A DNA stretch of 64,000 nt from Sphingobacteriales bacterium TSM_CSM (lineage in GTDB: Bacteria > Bacteroidota > Bacteroidia > Chitinophagales > UBA2359), in assembly GCA_002212725.1 (NCBI GenBank), contig MTCR01000123.1:1-64000 (forward strand), in the 5' to 3' direction. This document shows positions 61,138 through 64,000 of the stretch, in pieces. The notes under the pieces were generated by a model, which was not told the origin of the DNA, searched no databases, and was given only the letters and a program-made list of their open reading frames with translations. Each line of letters opens with the position of its first letter. Within the stretch, counting starts at the first letter, position 1. Position numbers and translations under genes: made by a program.

Positions 61138-62316
61138 ATGAAACTTTTACCTGTAGAGTCGGCAAAACATGAAAAAGAATTTATAACCATGCCGGCAGCA
61201 TTGTATAAAACCGATGCCAACTATATACAACCCCTTCAGGCAGATATTGAAGCCGTGTTTGACCCCAAACAAAACAAAAGACTGTTGCAGGCACAGGTAA
61301 TGCGGTGGCTGCTCTATAACAGCCAAAACAAACCCATTGGCCGGATTGCTGCCTTTACCGGACACAACCAATTTGGTAAAAACGGCGAACCGGTAGGCGC
61401 TGTTGGCTTTTTTGAGTGCATTAACGACCAAACAGCCGCCAACATGCTTTTTGACGCCGCTAAAAACTGGCTGCAGGGTTTTGGCATGGAAGGCATGGAC
61501 GGCCCGGTAAACTTTGGTGAGCGCGACCGGTGGTGGGGGTTGCTCATTGATGGTTTTTTACCACCTACTTACTGCATGAACTACAACCCGCCCTATTACC
61601 GGCAATTATTTGAAAACTACGGGTTCAAAGTTTATTTCAAACAATATACCTTTTACCGCCGCATAGATGACCCCGTGCCGGAAAAATACCGGCTTCGGGC
61701 AGAAAAACTGCTCAACGACCCCTTGTATGCCTTTGGGCATATTGACAAAAAAAACCTTGCCGGCTATGCCATGCAGTTCAGAAAAATTTATAACGAAACA
61801 TGGGCGCCTATTCACAAAGATTTTAAGCCCCTGTCAGAAACGCAGGCGCTGCAGCTCATTAATTCTATGAAACCCATTATTGATGAGAAAATTGTGTATT
61901 TCGGCTACTACAAAAATGAGCCGATAGCCTTTTTTATATGTCTTCCCGAAATTAACCCCATTATTAAACTGCTGCACGGCAAATTTAACCTGCTTGCCAA
62001 ACTGCGCTTTTGGTGGCATTTAAAAACCGGCTATTGCAACCGCATGTTTGGGGTGGTGTTTGGCGTGTCGCCGGAGCATCAGCAGAAAGGCGTTGAGTCG
62101 GCCTTAATCATGACCGCCTCGCGGGTGCTGCAAAGCGGCGGCTATAAACGCTACCACGACATGGAACTTACCTGGATTGGCGATTTTAACCCCAAAATGG
62201 TAAATATTGCACGCGGCATTGGCGGCAAACTCTATAAAACCCATGCCACCTACCGCAAATGGTTTGACGAAACAAAACCCGTTGAGCGCCACGAAATCAT
62301 AGGGTTGGGCGGCTGA
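61138..62316 (+). CDS. GNAT-like acetyltransferase-fold protein (Bacteroidota conserved type)
   Basis: 392 residues, cytosolic. The protein has two halves like the double-GNAT (BioF2/FemX-like) fold: N-terminal PLQADIEAVFDPKQNKRL, RIAAFTGHNQFG and GPVNFGERDRWWGLLIDGF, and C-terminal VYFGYYKNEPIAFFICLPEI, FGVVFGVSPEHQQKGVESAL (the acetyl-CoA-loop-like segment) and MELTWIGDFNPKMVNIARGI. The acceptor is unknown. Palindrome P5 lies 22 bp before its start. Confidence 0.75.
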   Translation: MKLLPVESAKHEKEFITMPAALYKTDANYIQPLQADIEAVFDPKQNKRLLQAQVMRWLLYNSQNKPIGRIAAFTGHNQFGKNGEPVGAVGFFECINDQTAANMLFDAAKNWLQGFGMEGMDGPVNFGERDRWWGLLIDGFLPPTYCMNYNPPYYRQLFENYGFKVYFKQYTFYRRIDDPVPEKYRLRAEKLLNDPLYAFGHIDKKNLAGYAMQFRKIYNETWAPIHKDFKPLSETQALQLINSMKPIIDEKIVYFGYYKNEPIAFFICLPEINPIIKLLHGKFNLLAKLRFWWHLKTGYCNRMFGVVFGVSPEHQQKGVESALIMTASRVLQSGGYKRYHDMELTWIGDFNPKMVNIARGIGGKLYKTHATYRKWFDETKPVERHEIIGLGG

Positions 62317-62465
62317 ACACGCACTTTTCGGGTTTTTTGTAGTATTTTTGCCGCGGTTATTATTTTGCTAAGGCTACAAGCTCCTTTGGCATTTATATAC
62401 CAACATCTCAACAAAACAACCCGTGTTGCAGTTATGCCATTTTTACACCGGCCTCATCCAATACC

Positions 62466-63797
62466 ATGCAAATAAAAGCAACTTATAAAGACATTTGGTC
62501 GCTGGCGTACCCTATTATTTTGGCCAATTTTGCACAAAACATCATCAGCCTTACCGATATTGTATTTCTTGGACGGGTAGATGAAATACAGCAAGGGGCC
62601 TGCGGCTTAATTTCCACCTATTATTTTATTATGGTAACCATAGGGCTGGCTTTTTCGCGAGGCGGGCAAATACTAATTTCGAGGCGCGCGGGGCAAAAGC
62701 AATACGCCGAAATTGGCCGCATTACCCTTAACCTGTTATATGCGCAGTTGGTGCTGGCTACGGTACTGTTTTTGTTTTTAGTTTTCTTTTCCCCGTCGGT
62801 ACTTAAGTTGTTTATCAGCTCACACGATATTTACCTGGCCAGCCTACGGTATCTTCAATTCCGGTCATACGGGCTGTTTTTCAGCTTTTTCGGGTTTGTG
62901 CTCATGGCATTATATACCAGTATTGGCCGAACCCGCATTATTGCCATTATTACGGGTATTTTGTGCATAACCAATATCGGGTTAAACTATGTTCTGGTGT
63001 TTGGTAAATTCGGGTTTCCGGCCATGGGCATCGGGGGTTCGGCGCTGGCTTCCACATTATCCGAAGTGGTAGCATTTGTGTTTACCGTTTTTTATCTTAT
63101 TTACGATAAAAAACTCATACCCTTCGGGTTGCGGCGGCTTTGGAAATGGGACAGCGAAATGCAAAAGCGCATGGCTATTTTGTCTATGCCTTTGGTCATA
63201 CAATTTATTGTGGGGCTGGGCGGCTGGTTTATATTTTTGTCGTTTATAGAAAAAATGGGGCAGCGCGAACTGGCAATATCGGTAGTGCTTAAAATTATTT
63301 ACACCGGTTTCAGCATACCCTCTTGGGGGTTTGCTTCGGCGGTTAATTCAATTGTCAGTAACCTCATAGGGCAGCATAAATACTCGCTAGTGTTTGCCGC
63401 CATTATGCGTACCGTATTGATGAGCGTAATTTTTACCTTGGTTTTATGCCTCGTACTGATGTTAATACCCGAAACGCTGCTGGCACTCTTTACCAATGAC
63501 CCCAACGTAATAATTGGCGCAAAACCCATTTTGCCTGTATTAGTGGCCATTATCCTGTCGTGTTCGGTATCGGTTATTGTGTTTAACGGGCTAATGGGAA
63601 CCGGCGCCACCTATATTTCGTTGTTTATAGAAAGTGTAACCATTGTAATATACCTCGCTTACGGCTATCTTATGACCAATGTGTATGTGTTGGGGTTGTC
63701 TTATGTGTGGTCGGCAGAGTTTTTGTACTGGGTATTGCTGTCGGTGCCGGCCTGGATTTTTCTCCACTCAGAACGTTGGAAAGGGGTTGAATTATAA
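62466..63797 (+). CDS. MATE family efflux transporter
   Basis: 443 residues with about twelve hydrophobic segments in two similar halves, as in MATE proteins. Recognisable segments: PIILANFAQNIISLTDIVFLGRVDE (in part) near residue 16, LNYVLVFGKFGFPAMGIGGSALAST near 175 (in part), and the second-half GFSIPSWGFASAVNSIVSNLIGQ. It exports cationic compounds or metabolites using a sodium or proton gradient. A possible promoter element TATTTTTG lies at 62343-62350, 115 bp before the ATG. Confidence 0.92.
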   Translation: MQIKATYKDIWSLAYPIILANFAQNIISLTDIVFLGRVDEIQQGACGLISTYYFIMVTIGLAFSRGGQILISRRAGQKQYAEIGRITLNLLYAQLVLATVLFLFLVFFSPSVLKLFISSHDIYLASLRYLQFRSYGLFFSFFGFVLMALYTSIGRTRIIAIITGILCITNIGLNYVLVFGKFGFPAMGIGGSALASTLSEVVAFVFTVFYLIYDKKLIPFGLRRLWKWDSEMQKRMAILSMPLVIQFIVGLGGWFIFLSFIEKMGQRELAISVVLKIIYTGFSIPSWGFASAVNSIVSNLIGQHKYSLVFAAIMRTVLMSVIFTLVLCLVLMLIPETLLALFTNDPNVIIGAKPILPVLVAIILSCSVSVIVFNGLMGTGATYISLFIESVTIVIYLAYGYLMTNVYVLGLSYVWSAEFLYWVLLSVPAWIFLHSERWKGVEL

Positions 63798-63929
63798 AAA
63801 TTATGCAACTACGTAGCGTAATTTCGGGCTTTTACCGCTTTTCTCAACCGTATTCATCCAATTTTGCCTACATTTGCCTTTGCAAAACCATGCAGTCATA
63901 TTATTCAGTTAATACTCAATAAAAACTTT

Positions 63930-64000
63930 ATGTTTCAGTACGCAATTCTCATAATGGCCGGCGGAAACGGCCAGCCCAACCCATCGGCACATCTGTTTTT
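63930..64000 (+). CDS. Partial gene, unidentified
   Basis: ATG 63930 opens MFQYAILIMAGGNGQPNPSA and runs off the right edge after 23 codons. A TACATTTG minus-7-like element lies at 63869-63876. The start MAGG-like stretch is not enough to name a family. Confidence 0.45.
   Translation, partial: MFQYAILIMAGGNGQPNPSAHLF

Noticed and set aside
63930-64000. Nucleotidyltransferase start (MAGGxG-type)
   Set aside because: The residues after GGNG do not follow the sugar nucleotidyltransferase pattern, and only 23 codons are visible.
1-64000. tRNA, rRNA or riboswitch genes
   Set aside because: I saw no cloverleaf-type or rRNA-like sequence between the genes, and no recognisable riboswitch before ribF or hutI; a covariance-model search would settle this.

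Overview
The window looks like chromosomal DNA of a free-living member of the Bacteroidota, probably from the Saprospiria/Chitinophagia side of the phylum. The reasons are: a gldC gene; large secreted proteins with PKD and Ig-like modules ending in type IX secretion (T9SS) sorting domains of type A and of type B (CHU_C); families typical of this phylum (DUF5777 barrel, tRNA_anti-like OB-fold, lipoprotein cytochrome next to YceI); promoter-like TAnnTTTG elements; and the absence of clear Shine-Dalgarno sequences. I see no rRNA, tRNA or CRISPR array. Coding density is high and most of the window is housekeeping or surface-protein DNA; a patch of accessory DNA lies at about 56.7-61.1 kb.

Layout. 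1-4.4 kb: the 5' part of a giant secreted M4-like metallopeptidase running off the left edge. 4.5-9.7 kb: a MoxR ATPase and two heterodisulfide-reductase-like Fe-S genes separated by a secreted PKD/dockerin protein. 9.7-12.2 kb: DUF5777 barrel, YceI, OB-fold protein and cytochrome c lipoprotein. 12.2-17.9 kb: a 1893-residue T9SS cargo with six blue-copper-like (cupredoxin) domains. 18-26.7 kb: small membrane proteins, a dockerin-ending beta-propeller protein, an S41 protease, gldC, thioredoxin, a DUF58 protein, two unknowns and a patatin. 27-33 kb: a T9SS type B protein, an RNA-methyltransferase-like gene, a heptosyltransferase-like gene and a cyclophilin. 33.4-37.3 kb: a secreted WG-repeat/caspase protein paired with a papain-like protease. 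37.7-46 kb: hutI, a GT2 glycosyltransferase, a LolD-like ATPase, an ECF sigma/cupin anti-sigma pair divergent from a run of SnoaL/NTF2-like genes, and a P450. 46-56.7 kb: YkgJ-type protein, deoxynucleoside kinase, hldD, three universal stress proteins, ABC ATPase, ribF, aminopeptidase P, DUF2541-like protein and a DnaQ/GIY-YIG fusion. 61.1-64 kb: a GNAT-like protein, a MATE transporter and a partial gene.

The most unusual region is 56.7-61.1 kb. A gamma-glutamylcyclotransferase-like gene is cut short by a repeated palindromic element. After it come a 76-residue helical protein, and a 625-residue protein whose C-terminal formylglycine-generating-enzyme-type (C-type lectin fold) domain ends in a tract that looks like the variable region of a diversity-generating retroelement: 16 candidate positions all use NNY codons and the codons between them contain no adenine. 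No reverse transcriptase or template repeat is visible in the window. The next gene is a REP-associated (RAYT, Y1 HUH) transposase surrounded by a family of AAACCTTATAGGTTT hairpins, one of which carries a compensatory base change.

Functional links I infer: hldD and the GT9 enzyme serve LPS core heptose; the secreted adhesin-like and protease genes are T9SS cargo or envelope proteins; the cytochrome/YceI/DUF5777/cupredoxin run suggests an envelope redox theme; and the sigma/anti-sigma pair probably controls the divergent SnoaL-like cluster.
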